DNA of 64,000 nucleotides, from assembly GCA_947053595.1 (NCBI GenBank), contig CAMRSX010000002.1:83098-147097 (forward strand), given 5' to 3'. Position numbers and translations under genes: made by a program. Within the stretch, counting starts at the first letter, position 1. Each line of letters starts with the position of its first letter. The notes beneath the pieces are model-generated. The model was given only the letters and a program-made list of their open reading frames with translations. It was not told the DNA's origin and did not search any database. Source of the DNA: an uncultured Clostridia bacterium. Lineage in GTDB: Bacteria; Bacillota; Clostridia; Christensenellales; UBA1242. Shown here one piece after another: positions 48,088 through 57,630 of this stretch.

Positions 48088-50355
48088 ATGCAAAACAAAG
48101 AATTGAAGCTTGTTGGCGTCAACAAAAAATATAAACTTGAGGGCAAACAAACCTTTCAAGCGCTTTTTGATGTGAATGTGGAGTTTGAAAAAGGCGAATT
48201 GGTTTCCATTGTGGGCGAAAGCGGCAGTGGAAAATCCACACTGATGAACTTGATTGGCGGCTTGGACAGCGATTTTTCTGGCGACATCATTGTTGGGGAA
48301 GAAAATTTAAGAACCCTCACCGACAAACAGTTGGACAAATATCGCAAAAACAAAGTGGGATTTGTTTTTCAGTCTTTCAACCTCATCTCTCACCTGTCCA
48401 TTTTGGACAATGTCACCCTTGCCCTCACCCTTTCCAATGTCAGCGAAAAAGAAAAAGTGAAAAAAGCAACCAAAATGCTGGAGCGTGTTGGGCTTTCCAA
48501 TCAGCTTAAAAAGAAGCCAACGCAGCTTTCGGGTGGACAAAAACAGCGTGTTGCCATTGCAAGAGCACTGATTAATGACCCCGAAATCATCATTGCGGAC
48601 GAGCCAACTGGTGCACTGGACAGCACCACTTCCATGCAAATCTTGCAACTGCTGAAGGAGATTGCCGACAGCGGAAAGCTTGTCATCATGGTGACGCACT
48701 CCGAAAAAGTTGCCTCCGTCTCCTCACGCGTTGTGGAAATTTCGGACGGCAGAATCATTGCCGACAGAGTGAATGTAAAATATAAAAAAACCAAAAGTCT
48801 GGATGCGTCAACCAATCAAACTGAAACTGCCAACGCTGTCACAGACGCAGAGCCTGTTGCACACGAAAAAGTTGCCGAAAACACCTTTGCAAACAGAGAG
48901 GATGTCGCGGATGAAACTTCAACAGCAAACGCTCTTTCAAGCGCCCAGTGCAAAAAGCACAAAACTGGCAAAAACAAAAACTTTAAGGACAGGCAAAACC
49001 TTTCAATGTGGTCGGCAATACGCCTTTCCATGCACAACATGATGGCAAGCAAAACAAAAAACATCTTGATGTCCATTGGCGTTGCCATTGGAATTGGAAG
49101 CTTGATTTTGATGATGTGTTTCTCTTCTGGCATAACCGATTTCATTGACGACACCATGAAGTCATATTCCGACCCAACCATTGTCACCGTTTCCAAAAAG
49201 TCTGATAGCAAAGACATGTCTTCAATGTTTGCATATAATTCTTTTTCTCAAGACGAAATTTCCAATCTCATAACAGAAATCAATGCCGATTTGAAGAAAA
49301 AAAATGTTGAATTTGAAGTGACACAAGACAACATTTCTTATGGCATTCAAATGATGACCCTCACCATGGGCGCAAAGGTGATTTTCAAGATTGATGACAC
49401 CTATCCCGTAAACTATTTCGCAAACAATGGCAAAGACCTTGCCATTGCAAAGGAAGAAGGAAAACTGAACTATGATTCCATCTTCTATATGTACACCATC
49501 CCTCCTTATTATTCAGACTCAAATGTCTTGCAAGGCGAAATGTCCACCAACAAAAAGGGTGTGATGTTTTCAAAAGGCATATTGGATTTGTTTGAAGACC
49601 ACAGCATTTTCAACGAAGACGGCAGCAGCAAAACAGTGGACATCTGCCTCACATACACCAACCCAACCACAGGCAGCTCCAACCTCACCTTTTCCAATCA
49701 AGAAATAACCGGCATCATGGACACCTCCGTCATGTCCAACTTTTTGGTGATGTATGTTGATTATGACTATTTCCAAACCCTGTTCTCCAGCCAACAAGAA
49801 ACTGGCGGAAAGGAGCTAGACCCAAACTCGCTATACATCAAAACGCCTTCAGAGGCAGTCACCAACGCAATCAATCAATACCTTGCCTCCACAAGCGCTT
49901 ACACCGGCTCCATTGAAGACCAACTTGCCGGAATGTTTGACAATATGTCCAGCACCATTGGCACCTCCCTCATTGTCATCTCTTGCATCTCGCTGCTTGT
50001 TTCTGCCATGATGATTTTGGTTGTGCTTTACATGAGCGTTTCCGAACGCACAAAAGAAATTGGCGTGCTGAAATCCATCGGAGCCAGAAGAAAAGACATC
50101 AAGCGCATCTTCTCGTCCGAAAGCTTCCTGATTGGCGTGCTAAGCGGAGTATGCGGAATCATCTTCAACCTGCTTCTCACCCTTGTCATATATCTTGTGC
50201 TGAAAACAACCATTGGGCTTGCCCCAATCTCATACAGATGGTGGTATTTTGTGGTGGCAATGGCAATTTCAATTTGCATAAGCATGCTTTCTGGGCTATA
50301 TCCCGCAAGCAAAGCCGCAAAGTTGGACCCTGTGGAAAGTTTGCGCCGCGAATAA
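48088..50355 (+). CDS. ABC transporter, fused ATPase-permease (MacB-like)
   Basis: GESGSGKSTLMNLIGGLD, LSGGQKQRVAIARALINDPEIIIADEPTGALD, C-terminal FtsX domain SERTKEIGVLKSIGARRKDIKRIF. Confidence 0.96.
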   Translation: MQNKELKLVGVNKKYKLEGKQTFQALFDVNVEFEKGELVSIVGESGSGKSTLMNLIGGLDSDFSGDIIVGEENLRTLTDKQLDKYRKNKVGFVFQSFNLISHLSILDNVTLALTLSNVSEKEKVKKATKMLERVGLSNQLKKKPTQLSGGQKQRVAIARALINDPEIIIADEPTGALDSTTSMQILQLLKEIADSGKLVIMVTHSEKVASVSSRVVEISDGRIIADRVNVKYKKTKSLDASTNQTETANAVTDAEPVAHEKVAENTFANREDVADETSTANALSSAQCKKHKTGKNKNFKDRQNLSMWSAIRLSMHNMMASKTKNILMSIGVAIGIGSLILMMCFSSGITDFIDDTMKSYSDPTIVTVSKKSDSKDMSSMFAYNSFSQDEISNLITEINADLKKKNVEFEVTQDNISYGIQMMTLTMGAKVIFKIDDTYPVNYFANNGKDLAIAKEEGKLNYDSIFYMYTIPPYYSDSNVLQGEMSTNKKGVMFSKGILDLFEDHSIFNEDGSSKTVDICLTYTNPTTGSSNLTFSNQEITGIMDTSVMSNFLVMYVDYDYFQTLFSSQQETGGKELDPNSLYIKTPSEAVTNAINQYLASTSAYTGSIEDQLAGMFDNMSSTIGTSLIVISCISLLVSAMMILVVLYMSVSERTKEIGVLKSIGARRKDIKRIFSSESFLIGVLSGVCGIIFNLLLTLVIYLVLKTTIGLAPISYRWWYFVVAMAISICISMLSGLYPASKAAKLDPVESLRRE

Positions 50356-50358
50356 AAG

Positions 50359-50435
50359 AAAACTGTGCTTTTGGCTCAGTTTTGCCACAAGTGTCAAAAC
50401 GTTTCGCTTTGACGCTTGTTTTTTATTTCCGCCGC
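50359..50435 (+). repeat. Dispersed hairpin repeat family A (copy A3)
   Basis: AAACTGTGCTTTTGGCTCAGTTTTGCCACAAGTGTCAAAACGTTTCGCTTTGACGCTTGTTTTT. Confidence 0.65.
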
Positions 50436-50539
50436 CACACCTCTTCAAAGCCCACACTTAAATATCACTTGCCCTTTGTCAATCGCTTGGCGTGGCAAAT
50501 TTTTGTAACACACACAAAACCGCTTGCATAAATAAGCCT

Positions 50540-50647
50540 ATGGAAAAAGAAAAGAAGTCAAACATCAGAATAATTTGTGTGAAAGCTCCAAGGTGGTCTG
50601 TGCCATTTCTTAAAATGTTTTACAAGAAAAATCCAAAAGAGGAATAA
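50540..50647 (+). CDS. Candidate SpoVM-like micropeptide (35 aa)
   Basis: MEKEKKSNIRIICVKAPRWSVPFLKMFYKKNPKEE; matches the KxP[KR][FW]...[RK] layout of SpoVM (IKLPKFLGGIVRAML). Confidence 0.5.
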   Translation: MEKEKKSNIRIICVKAPRWSVPFLKMFYKKNPKEE

Positions 50648-50668
50648 AAATTTCATCGCACAAAACAA

Positions 50669-50709
50669 AAAATATAGTGTGGTACGCAATGCGTAATACA
50701 CTATATTTT
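50669..50709. repeat. GTGTATTATG palindrome family (copy 4)
   Basis: AAAATATAGTGT-gg-TACGCA-a-TGCGTA-at-ACACTATATTTT. Confidence 0.8.
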
Positions 50710-50724
50710 ACGTTTCATTTCAAC

Positions 50725-51597
50725 TCACACATTTGTGCCAGCAATTGCGCCATCGCTGCAGGCTGTCACAATTTGCTTCAAATTTTTTGAGCGAACATCC
50801 CCAACGGCATACACGCCAGAGATGGATGTTTCCATTTTTTCGTTGGTGAGAATGAAGCCGTCCTTATCCACATTCAAGCCTTCAAAAAGCGCTCTGTTTG
50901 GTTTTTTGCCAAGCTCAACAAAAAGCGCACTTGTGGCAAGCTCTTGTGCTTTGCCATCCTTTTCAAATTGCACCGCTTGCACACTGCCCTCGCCCACAAG
51001 TTTATTGATTTTGACATTGGAAAGCACCTCAATCTTTTGGTTTTTGTTTGCCGACGCAAACACACTCATGTCCTCGCTGTCCAGCACTGTCACAGAAGAA
51101 CAAACCCCCGCCAGTTCCAGTGCCGCCTTCAAGCCACTCCCCTTTTTGCTGACAACACAAACGGGTTTGCCCTTAAAGAAATTGGCGTCACACACCGCGC
51201 AATAACTCACGCCGCGCCCCAAAAACTGATTTTCGTTTTTGCCAAGTTCCACATAAGAAAGTCCCGAAGCAATGATGATGCTTTTGGCAAGATAGCTCTC
51301 TTTTTTGCCCACAACGCTTTTCTCTTCGCCGACAAAGCCCATTTCAAGCACATCGTCATAAATTACTTCCACATTCAGCGCCTTAATTTGCCCAGCAAAC
51401 ATCTGCGAAAGCGAAAAGCCGTCAATCATGGCTTGCGATGGAAAGTTTTCAATCTTTTCAATGCTGTTCACCTGCCCGCCCAGCATCATCTTTTCAACAA
51501 TGGCAACCTTTTTGCCACGACGCTTGGCATACACCGCTGCGCTCATCCCAGCAACCCCGCCACCAACAATCAACACATCATAAACCTTTGTTTCCAT
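50725..51597 (-). CDS. Thioredoxin reductase-like FAD/NAD(P) oxidoreductase
   Basis: DVLIVGGGVAGMSAAVYAKRRG... SYCAVCDANFFKGKPVCVVSKKGSGLKAALELA... SGVYAVGDVRSK. Confidence 0.9.
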   Translation of the reverse strand: METKVYDVLIVGGGVAGMSAAVYAKRRGKKVAIVEKMMLGGQVNSIEKIENFPSQAMIDGFSLSQMFAGQIKALNVEVIYDDVLEMGFVGEEKSVVGKKESYLAKSIIIASGLSYVELGKNENQFLGRGVSYCAVCDANFFKGKPVCVVSKKGSGLKAALELAGVCSSVTVLDSEDMSVFASANKNQKIEVLSNVKINKLVGEGSVQAVQFEKDGKAQELATSALFVELGKKPNRALFEGLNVDKDGFILTNEKMETSISGVYAVGDVRSKNLKQIVTACSDGAIAGTNV

Positions 51598-51689
51598 TTT
51601 GCTTTCCTTCTCTCCCCAACATCAATATTGACAGATTTTTTCTGCTTTAATTATATCATATTCCAATAATTTTTGTAAAACAATAAAAT

Positions 51690-51718
51690 AAAAGAAATGA
51701 CGCAAGGTCATTTCTTTT
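51690..51718 (-). terminator. rplS terminator
   Basis: Minus strand GAAATGACcttgcGTCATTTCTTTTATTTTA. Confidence 0.75.
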
Positions 51719-51727
51719 TTATTAAAA

Positions 51728-52078
51728 TTATTTGTTGTCTGCAGATTTAACTTTTGCTGCCTTGCCAGTGAGCTTTCTTACATAATAAAGTTTTGCTCTT
51801 CTTGGCTTACCTTTTCTCACCACTTCAATTGAGGCGATTTTTGGTGAATGAACAGGGAAAGTTTTTTCAACGCCCACACCGTAAGAAATTTTACGAACTG
51901 TGAAAGTTTCTCTAATTCCGCCGTTCTTTCTGGCAATAACAACACCTTCAAAGGCCTGAAGTCTTTCTTTGTCGCCTTCCTTAATTTTCACGGAAACCTT
52001 AACAGTGTCACCAATTCCAAACTCAGGAACGATTTCTTTCATGCCTTCTCTTTCAAGTTGGTCAATAATTGTTGCCAT
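51728..52078 (-). CDS. rplS: 50S ribosomal protein L19
   Basis: [60 protein letters not shown]. Confidence 0.98.
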   Translation of the reverse strand: MATIIDQLEREGMKEIVPEFGIGDTVKVSVKIKEGDKERLQAFEGVVIARKNGGIRETFTVRKISYGVGVEKTFPVHSPKIASIEVVRKGKPRRAKLYYVRKLTGKAAKVKSADNK

Positions 52079-52167
52079 GACTTATCTCCTTTTTTCAGAT
52101 TTTCGACAAGATGCTCTTGAAACAAGTTTAAAGCAAAAAATAATTTTACAAATTCAATTTGCTTTTT

Positions 52168-52242
52168 AATAGGGTGCAAACTTTGTGTGTCAACAATCAA
52201 AACAAATTGTTGATGCCACCCAACTTTTCAGCGGAACATCCG
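52168..52242 (-). promoter_or_regulatory. Probable L19 (rplS) leader RNA
   Basis: GGATGTTCCGCTGAAAAGTTGGGTGGCATCAACAAT..ATTGTTGACACACAAAGTTTGCACCC upstream of rplS; -10 TATACT at 52254-52259. Confidence 0.65.
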
Positions 52243-52360
52243 AAGTCTTTGTAAGTATAACACACTTGTCCCGCCCAAAGCAAGCATTTTTGCAAACTTT
52301 CTTCAAATATTTTCATCTTCTGCCCTGCCTCATTATCTTTGCGGCTTAAAGTCTGAAAAC

Positions 52361-52729
52361 TTAAAATGCGTTTTCTTCGTGATTCAGCTGGTCGCCCAAA
52401 ACCTCAATCACATCAAAACGGCAGTCGGCATAGGGTTTGCGCTTGATGGACAAATACACTTCTGCCACCCTTCTGATTTTTTGCTGTTTGCGAAAGTCCA
52501 CCGCTTCAATTGGTCTGCCATAGCAAAGCGTAGAACGATTTTTAACCTCCACAAACACAATGACGCCATCTTTGAATGCCACAATGTCAATCTCTCCAAA
52601 TTTGGTTTTGAAGTTTGTTTGCAAAATGCGATATCCCTTCTCTTCCAAAAAGTGCGCTGCTTTTGCCTCTCCGCCATCGCCTTCAATTTTGTTTCGCACT
52701 TTTGCAAAATCTTTTGTGAAATCTTCCAT
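52361..52729 (-). CDS. UPF0102 YraN-family nuclease-like protein
   Basis: GGEAKAAHFLEEKGYRILQTNFKTKFGEIDIVAFKDGVIVFVEVKNRS. Confidence 0.92.
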   Translation of the reverse strand: MEDFTKDFAKVRNKIEGDGGEAKAAHFLEEKGYRILQTNFKTKFGEIDIVAFKDGVIVFVEVKNRSTLCYGRPIEAVDFRKQQKIRRVAEVYLSIKRKPYADCRFDVIEVLGDQLNHEENAF

Positions 52730-52869
52730 GCTTTCATCCTTTTTTTGGTTATGTTTTCATAACAGCTTCAGCCACAATTCTTTAAAAATCCAACGCCCTC
52801 ATCAAAAATCCAATTTCCCTTCAAACACCAAAATTTGCGTGAGGTTGCCACAGGTTTTCTGTTTGAAAC

Positions 52870-53682
52870 TTAGTCCAGTGTCAGTTTGCCAATGCGGCCT
52901 TTGCGGAAATCATCAATCAGACTTTTGCCCGCGCGCTCCAAATCCAACTCGCCGCCGGACAAGACAAACTTACGAAGCTGAGCAATTTCTGTCAGATTTT
53001 GTGCGGCTTTATAGCGGTTTGCTGTTTCGGCTGGATATATTTTTTTGAGAGTTTGCAAAAACTCTTCTCCAAGTTCCACAAAATCCAAAATCTCATCCCT
53101 CACGCTGCCAACATATGCCAGCTTTTTTGCAACATCTTGATTTTCAATGTTTGGATAAAGGGTGCCCGGCGTGTCATAAATTTCAATGCCCTCGCCAACA
53201 AAAAGCCACTGCCCGCGCTTTGTTACGCCAGCCTTGTCGCCCGTCACCGTTTTTGCCTTTTTGCACAAATTGTTCACCAAAGTGCTTTTGCCACAATTTG
53301 GAATGCCCACCACCATTGTGCGGATGCTTGCCTTAACGCCCTTCTTGGCATATTTTTCAATCTTTTCCTTTGCAAGGGCTTTGATTTTGTTTAAAATAAC
53401 TTCACTTTTGCCAAGCAGAGTGCTGTTAAACAAAACATAATCACTTCTTTCACTTCTAAACTGTGGCAAAAACGCTTTCACCTTCTTCTCGTCTGCCATG
53501 TCGATTTTATTGACAACATAAAGCACTGGCTTGTTTTGCGTAAGCCTATCAAGGCTTGGATTTACAGAAGAAAGCGGAATGCGTGCGTCAAGAACATAAG
53601 TGACAACATCCACCTTTTTCAGGTTTTCACTTATGTCGCGAAGTGCCTTATTCATATGCCCCGGAAACCAGTTGATTTTCAT
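52870..53682 (-). CDS. rbgA: Ribosome biogenesis GTPase A
   Basis: INWFPGHMNKALRDISENLKKVDVVTYVLDARIPLSSVNP... GIPNCGKSTLVNNL... YDTPGTLYP. Confidence 0.95.
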   Translation of the reverse strand: MKINWFPGHMNKALRDISENLKKVDVVTYVLDARIPLSSVNPSLDRLTQNKPVLYVVNKIDMADEKKVKAFLPQFRSERSDYVLFNSTLLGKSEVILNKIKALAKEKIEKYAKKGVKASIRTMVVGIPNCGKSTLVNNLCKKAKTVTGDKAGVTKRGQWLFVGEGIEIYDTPGTLYPNIENQDVAKKLAYVGSVRDEILDFVELGEEFLQTLKKIYPAETANRYKAAQNLTEIAQLRKFVLSGGELDLERAGKSLIDDFRKGRIGKLTLD

Positions 53683-53850
53683 GTTTCGCTCCTTAAAAGA
53701 GGCACCAAAAGTTAGCGCACTTTATGGCGCAATGCAACCAAAGCTCACAAACTTTCAATTCCTCAAATTTCTCTTCAACTCTGCTCGCAAAACGGAAAAA
53801 CTTTTTTGCTTTCTGCATTTTAAATTTAAAAAAATTTTTATATTTTTCCA

Positions 53851-53903
53851 TAGGTTGTGTATTATGCACTGCATATCACACAATTTATTGCGTATTATGC
53901 AAC
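53851..53903. repeat. GTGTATTATG palindrome family (copy 5)
   Basis: aggttgtgtattatgcactgcatatcacacaatttattgcgtattatgcaac. Confidence 0.6.
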
Positions 53904-53937
53904 TTTTAAGACAACTTAAGTGTCATCATTGCACCTT

Positions 53938-54600
53938 TCATTGCAACAAGTCACTTCGGCTTGCTTTTGTGCGTTGCAGCGACTGCTGCTGCCTCCATTT
54001 GTCCACTTCTGCGTGATTGCCCGACACCAAAACTTCTGGCACACAAATCCCCTCAAACACCTGAGGTCGCGTGTATTGTGGATATTCCAACAGCCCATTT
54101 GAAAAGCTTTCATTTTCCAAGCTTTCCTTGGCAATCACTCCGTCCACAAATCTTGCAAGAGCATCCACAATCACCATTGTTGGCAATTCGCCGCCCGTCA
54201 AGACATAATCTCCAATGGAAATCTGCTGAATTGGAAACAGCTGAAAAATCCTTTCGTCCACACCTTCATAGTGTCCACACACAAAAATGAGATGTGTGTG
54301 TTTTGAAAGCTGTTCTGCCTTTTTTGCAGTCAACACTTGCCCCACAGGCGAAGGAAAGATGATTTGACAACTTTCATCATAAACAGATTTTATGGCGTCA
54401 AAAAGAGGCTGGACAGTCATCAACATGCCTGCCCCTCCGCCAAAAGGATAGTCGTCACACTTTTTGTGCTTATCCTTGGAAAAATCCCTTATGTTCACAA
54501 TGTTAAACTCCAACTTTCCAGCTTCCTCTGCACGCCCCAAAATGCTGGTTTTAAGTGGTGCAAACGCCTCTGGAAAAAGAGTTAAAATGTCAATCTTCAT
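53938..54600 (-). CDS. trmD: tRNA (guanine-N1)-methyltransferase
   Basis: MKIDILTLFPEAFAPLKTSILGRA... HLIFVCGHYEGVDERI... SIGDYVLTGGELPTMVIVDALARFVDGV. Confidence 0.96.
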   Translation of the reverse strand: MKIDILTLFPEAFAPLKTSILGRAEEAGKLEFNIVNIRDFSKDKHKKCDDYPFGGGAGMLMTVQPLFDAIKSVYDESCQIIFPSPVGQVLTAKKAEQLSKHTHLIFVCGHYEGVDERIFQLFPIQQISIGDYVLTGGELPTMVIVDALARFVDGVIAKESLENESFSNGLLEYPQYTRPQVFEGICVPEVLVSGNHAEVDKWRQQQSLQRTKASRSDLLQ

Positions 54601-55090
54601 GCTCAATTTTCGCTCCGTCATATTCTGCCCTAATCACAAACAAATTGTTATTTTCACAGCCAAAAATAGCTTTTCTGAAAGGCACTTCATAAAGCCTGTC
54701 TTCCTCTTTGATGAGAAGAATGTCATCAAATCCATAATCTGTCACACCCATAATCTGTCCCACAAGATTGCCCGCCTCGTCACAAATCACTGTTCCAATC
54801 AAGTCTTCAATCAAAAAGTCATTGGTGGAGAGAGTTTTAAACTCTTCTTTTGTGATATAAACAAGTTTATTGCGATATTTTTCCGCCACATTGCGGTCGG
54901 TTATTTCTTCAAACTGCACAAAGCCATAGCCCATACGAAAACTTGCCGATTTAATTTTTGCCTCTCTTTTCTCGATGAAAAGTTGATGCTTACCATTAAA
55001 AATCGCAGGAATATCAATGGAAGGAAGAATTTTCACCTCCCCCTTGATACCCTGCGGTTTAATGATTTTGCCAACACACACAAAATCCAT
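54590..55090 (-). CDS. rimM: Ribosome maturation factor RimM
   Basis: VCVGKIIKPQGIKGEVKI... DLIGTVICDEAGNLVGQIMGVTDYGFDDILLI. Confidence 0.93.
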   Translation of the reverse strand: MDFVCVGKIIKPQGIKGEVKILPSIDIPAIFNGKHQLFIEKREAKIKSASFRMGYGFVQFEEITDRNVAEKYRNKLVYITKEEFKTLSTNDFLIEDLIGTVICDEAGNLVGQIMGVTDYGFDDILLIKEEDRLYEVPFRKAIFGCENNNLFVIRAEYDGAKIEHED

Positions 55091-55093
55091 AAA

Positions 55094-55324
55094 TCAGTCC
55101 TCAAACTTCACAAAAACCTTCTTGTGAAGCTTTGCAGAAACAGACTTCATGATGTTTCTGATGCTTGTTGCAGTTTTGCCATTTTTGCCAATCACCTTGC
55201 CAAGGTCGCCATCTGCCACCTTAACGCGATAGGTGATTTGCCCATCATCTTCTTCCTTCTCAATTGCAACGGCCTTTTCATCTTCAACCAAAGCTTTGAC
55301 AAGAAATTCCAATAATTTGTCCAT
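55094..55324 (-). CDS. khpA: KH-domain RNA-binding protein KhpA
   Basis: ITYRVKVADGDLGKVIGKNGKTATSIRNIMKSVSA. Confidence 0.92.
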   Translation of the reverse strand: MDKLLEFLVKALVEDEKAVAIEKEEDDGQITYRVKVADGDLGKVIGKNGKTATSIRNIMKSVSAKLHKKVFVKFED

Positions 55325-55374
55325 AATTTCTCCTTTGGGTGTTTAAACACCATTATAGCACCGCAAAATGCAGT

Positions 55375-55626
55375 TTATTTGTCCTCAAAAACGCCACTTT
55401 TTGTCAAGATAGACTTTGCTGTTTCTGTTGGAGTTGCGCCATTTTTAAGCCATTTTTTTGCTTTTTCGGCGTCAATCTTAATTTCAGCTGGGTTTGTGAG
55501 TGGGTTGTATGTTCCAAGCAAGTCGATGTATTTTCCATCTCTTGGGCTTTTGGAATCTGCCACAACAACGCGATAGAAAGGTGATTTCTTATCTCCCATT
55601 CTTGTAAGTCTGATTTTAACTGCCAT
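55375..55626 (-). CDS. rpsP: 30S ribosomal protein S16
   Basis: [43 protein letters not shown]. Confidence 0.97.
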   Translation of the reverse strand: MAVKIRLTRMGDKKSPFYRVVVADSKSPRDGKYIDLLGTYNPLTNPAEIKIDAEKAKKWLKNGATPTETAKSILTKSGVFEDK

Positions 55627-55789
55627 TTTCTCTTTCTCCTTTTAAGACACATAAAGATGCGCCCATTTGTGATTTTTTGAAAGACCATTTGTGATTATCT
55701 TTCGTTATGGCAAGTGAACGGCTGTTTGCAGCAAACATCCGCTTGCCAAATATATAATTCAAAGTGTTCACTTTGAGTTATAACAATTT

Positions 55790-57103
55790 TTAAAACATTC
55801 CCCTAAAGCCGCGCTTACCTTTAAGCTGTTTCATCATCTCTTTGGACTGCTCAAACTGCTTGAGAAGGGTGTTCACCTGCTGAATGGACGTTCCGCTGCC
55901 CTCGGCAATGCGCTTTCTGCGGCTTGCTTTAATGATGTCCGGATTTAATCGCTCTTGCCTTGTCATACTTTGGATGATGGCTTTGTTGACATGCAGTTGT
56001 TTTTCATCGATGTTGATGCCCTTCATCTTGGATGAAAGCCCCGGAATCATGCCCAATATGTCTTGCAAGTTTCCCATTTTGCTTAAGGATTCCATCTGCG
56101 TGAGATAGTCCTCAAACGTGAAGGAATTTTCACGAAGCTTCTCTTGCATCTTTTTGGCTTCTTCTTCAGTGACTGCCTCTTGCGCCTTTTCAATCAGCGA
56201 AAGCACATCGCCCATACCCAAAATTCTGCTGGCAATGCGGTCTGGATAAAACGGCTCCAAATCGCCAATCTTTTCGCCCACGCCAGAAAACTTGATTGGC
56301 TTTCCTGTGATGGCTTTGATGGAAAGCGCCGCACCGCCGCGGGTGTCGCCATCAAGTTTTGTAAGCACAACGCCAGAGATGTCCAAATCGTTGTTGAAGC
56401 TTTCGGCAATTGTCACAGCGTCTTGTCCTGTCATGGCGTCCACAACCAGCAAAATCTCGCTTGGCTTAACCTCTTTTTTGATTTCTTTCAACTCTTGCAT
56501 CAGCTCGGCATTGATGTGAAGCCGCCCAGCTGTGTCGATGATAACCACATCAAAACCTTGCTTTCTTGCGTGCTCCAAGGCTTGCTTGGCGGTTTTGACA
56601 GGGTTTTGTGTGCCGCGCTCAAACACTTCAGCGTTTGCCGTTTTGCCCACAACTTGAAGCTGATTGATTGCCGCGGGCCTGTATATGTCACACGCCACAA
56701 GCAGAGGTTTTTTGCCACTTTTTTTAAGGTGATATGCCAGCTTGCCGCACATTGTGGTTTTGCCCGCACCCTGAAGCCCGCACATCATTATAATTGTTGG
56801 CGGATTGGATGCAACGCACAACTTTTGATTGTCAGAAGAAATCAGCTTTGTCAGCTCATCCTTCACAATCTTAATCACCATCTGCCCCGGGGTGAGGCTT
56901 TTCATGACATCTTCGCCGCTGGCTTTTTCTGTGACATCGGCAACAAACTTTTTGGCAACCATATAGTTGACATCGGCCTCAAGAAGCGCAATGCGCACCT
57001 CGCGCATAGCCTCCTTAATTTCAAGCTCTGTCAACTTTCCGCGCTTTGTCAGTTTGGAAAATATGTGATTAAATTTTTCTGATAATGATGAAAACAATGC
57101 CAT
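55790..57103 (-). CDS. ffh: Signal recognition particle protein
   Basis: GLQGAGKTTMCGKLA... VVIIDTAGRLHINAELMQEL... TKLDGDTRGGAALSI; C-terminal M domain. Confidence 0.98.
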   Translation of the reverse strand: MALFSSLSEKFNHIFSKLTKRGKLTELEIKEAMREVRIALLEADVNYMVAKKFVADVTEKASGEDVMKSLTPGQMVIKIVKDELTKLISSDNQKLCVASNPPTIIMMCGLQGAGKTTMCGKLAYHLKKSGKKPLLVACDIYRPAAINQLQVVGKTANAEVFERGTQNPVKTAKQALEHARKQGFDVVIIDTAGRLHINAELMQELKEIKKEVKPSEILLVVDAMTGQDAVTIAESFNNDLDISGVVLTKLDGDTRGGAALSIKAITGKPIKFSGVGEKIGDLEPFYPDRIASRILGMGDVLSLIEKAQEAVTEEEAKKMQEKLRENSFTFEDYLTQMESLSKMGNLQDILGMIPGLSSKMKGINIDEKQLHVNKAIIQSMTRQERLNPDIIKASRRKRIAEGSGTSIQQVNTLLKQFEQSKEMMKQLKGKRGFRGMF

Positions 57104-57441
57104 TATAAATCCTTTAAAATTTGTTCGACTTTTTCTTTAATTTCTCTATTGTCTTTTGCAAGTTTTGCAAGCTCTTGAAACTCAACAACCATTTTTTGCT
57201 TTTGCGCAACAACCCCCAAAACTTCTTCAAAATTTTTCAGTTTGTCACAACCCTTGCCCACTGCATCCAAAACGGCTTGACGCGAAATATTGCGCTCTTT
57301 TGCAATTTCAGCAAGCGTCATATTGAAGGTGAAATAACTTTCCAAAATGCTTTGCCTGTCCGCACTTAAAAGCTTGCCATAAGCCTCAAAAAGTTGCCCA
57401 TATTGCACAAAACTTTCCAGCTGCATCTTTGACATATTCAC
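57103..57441 (-). CDS. ylxM: YlxM/p13-like SRP-associated HTH protein
   Basis: YFTFNMTLAEIAKERNISRQAVLDAVGKGCDKLKNFEEVLGV; start overlaps ffh. Confidence 0.9.
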   Translation of the reverse strand: MNMSKMQLESFVQYGQLFEAYGKLLSADRQSILESYFTFNMTLAEIAKERNISRQAVLDAVGKGCDKLKNFEEVLGVVAQKQKMVVEFQELAKLAKDNREIKEKVEQILKDL

Positions 57442-57596
57442 CTCTAATAATGTAAAGCAAAATCACTTTACATTGCAATTATAGCACATCGAAACCCAAA
57501 ATTGCAAGCACTTTTCAAAAAATTTCAACTTTTTTAAGCATATTCCCAGTTTAGTTTAATCCAGCTTAGTCCAACTTAACAAGTCCGCAACACAAC

Positions 57597-57630
57597 AAAA
57601 ACATCCATGAAAGTTTCATGGATGTTTTTT
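57597..57630 (-). terminator. hemW terminator
   Basis: AAAAACATCCATGAAAGTTTCATGGATGTTTTTT. Confidence 0.85.

Noticed and set aside
56144-57082. 312-aa plus-strand ORF antisense to ffh (also the 314-aa one antisense to lepA, 59726-60670)
   Set aside because: Shadow ORFs over conserved essential genes; protein sequence is low-information and unlike any known family
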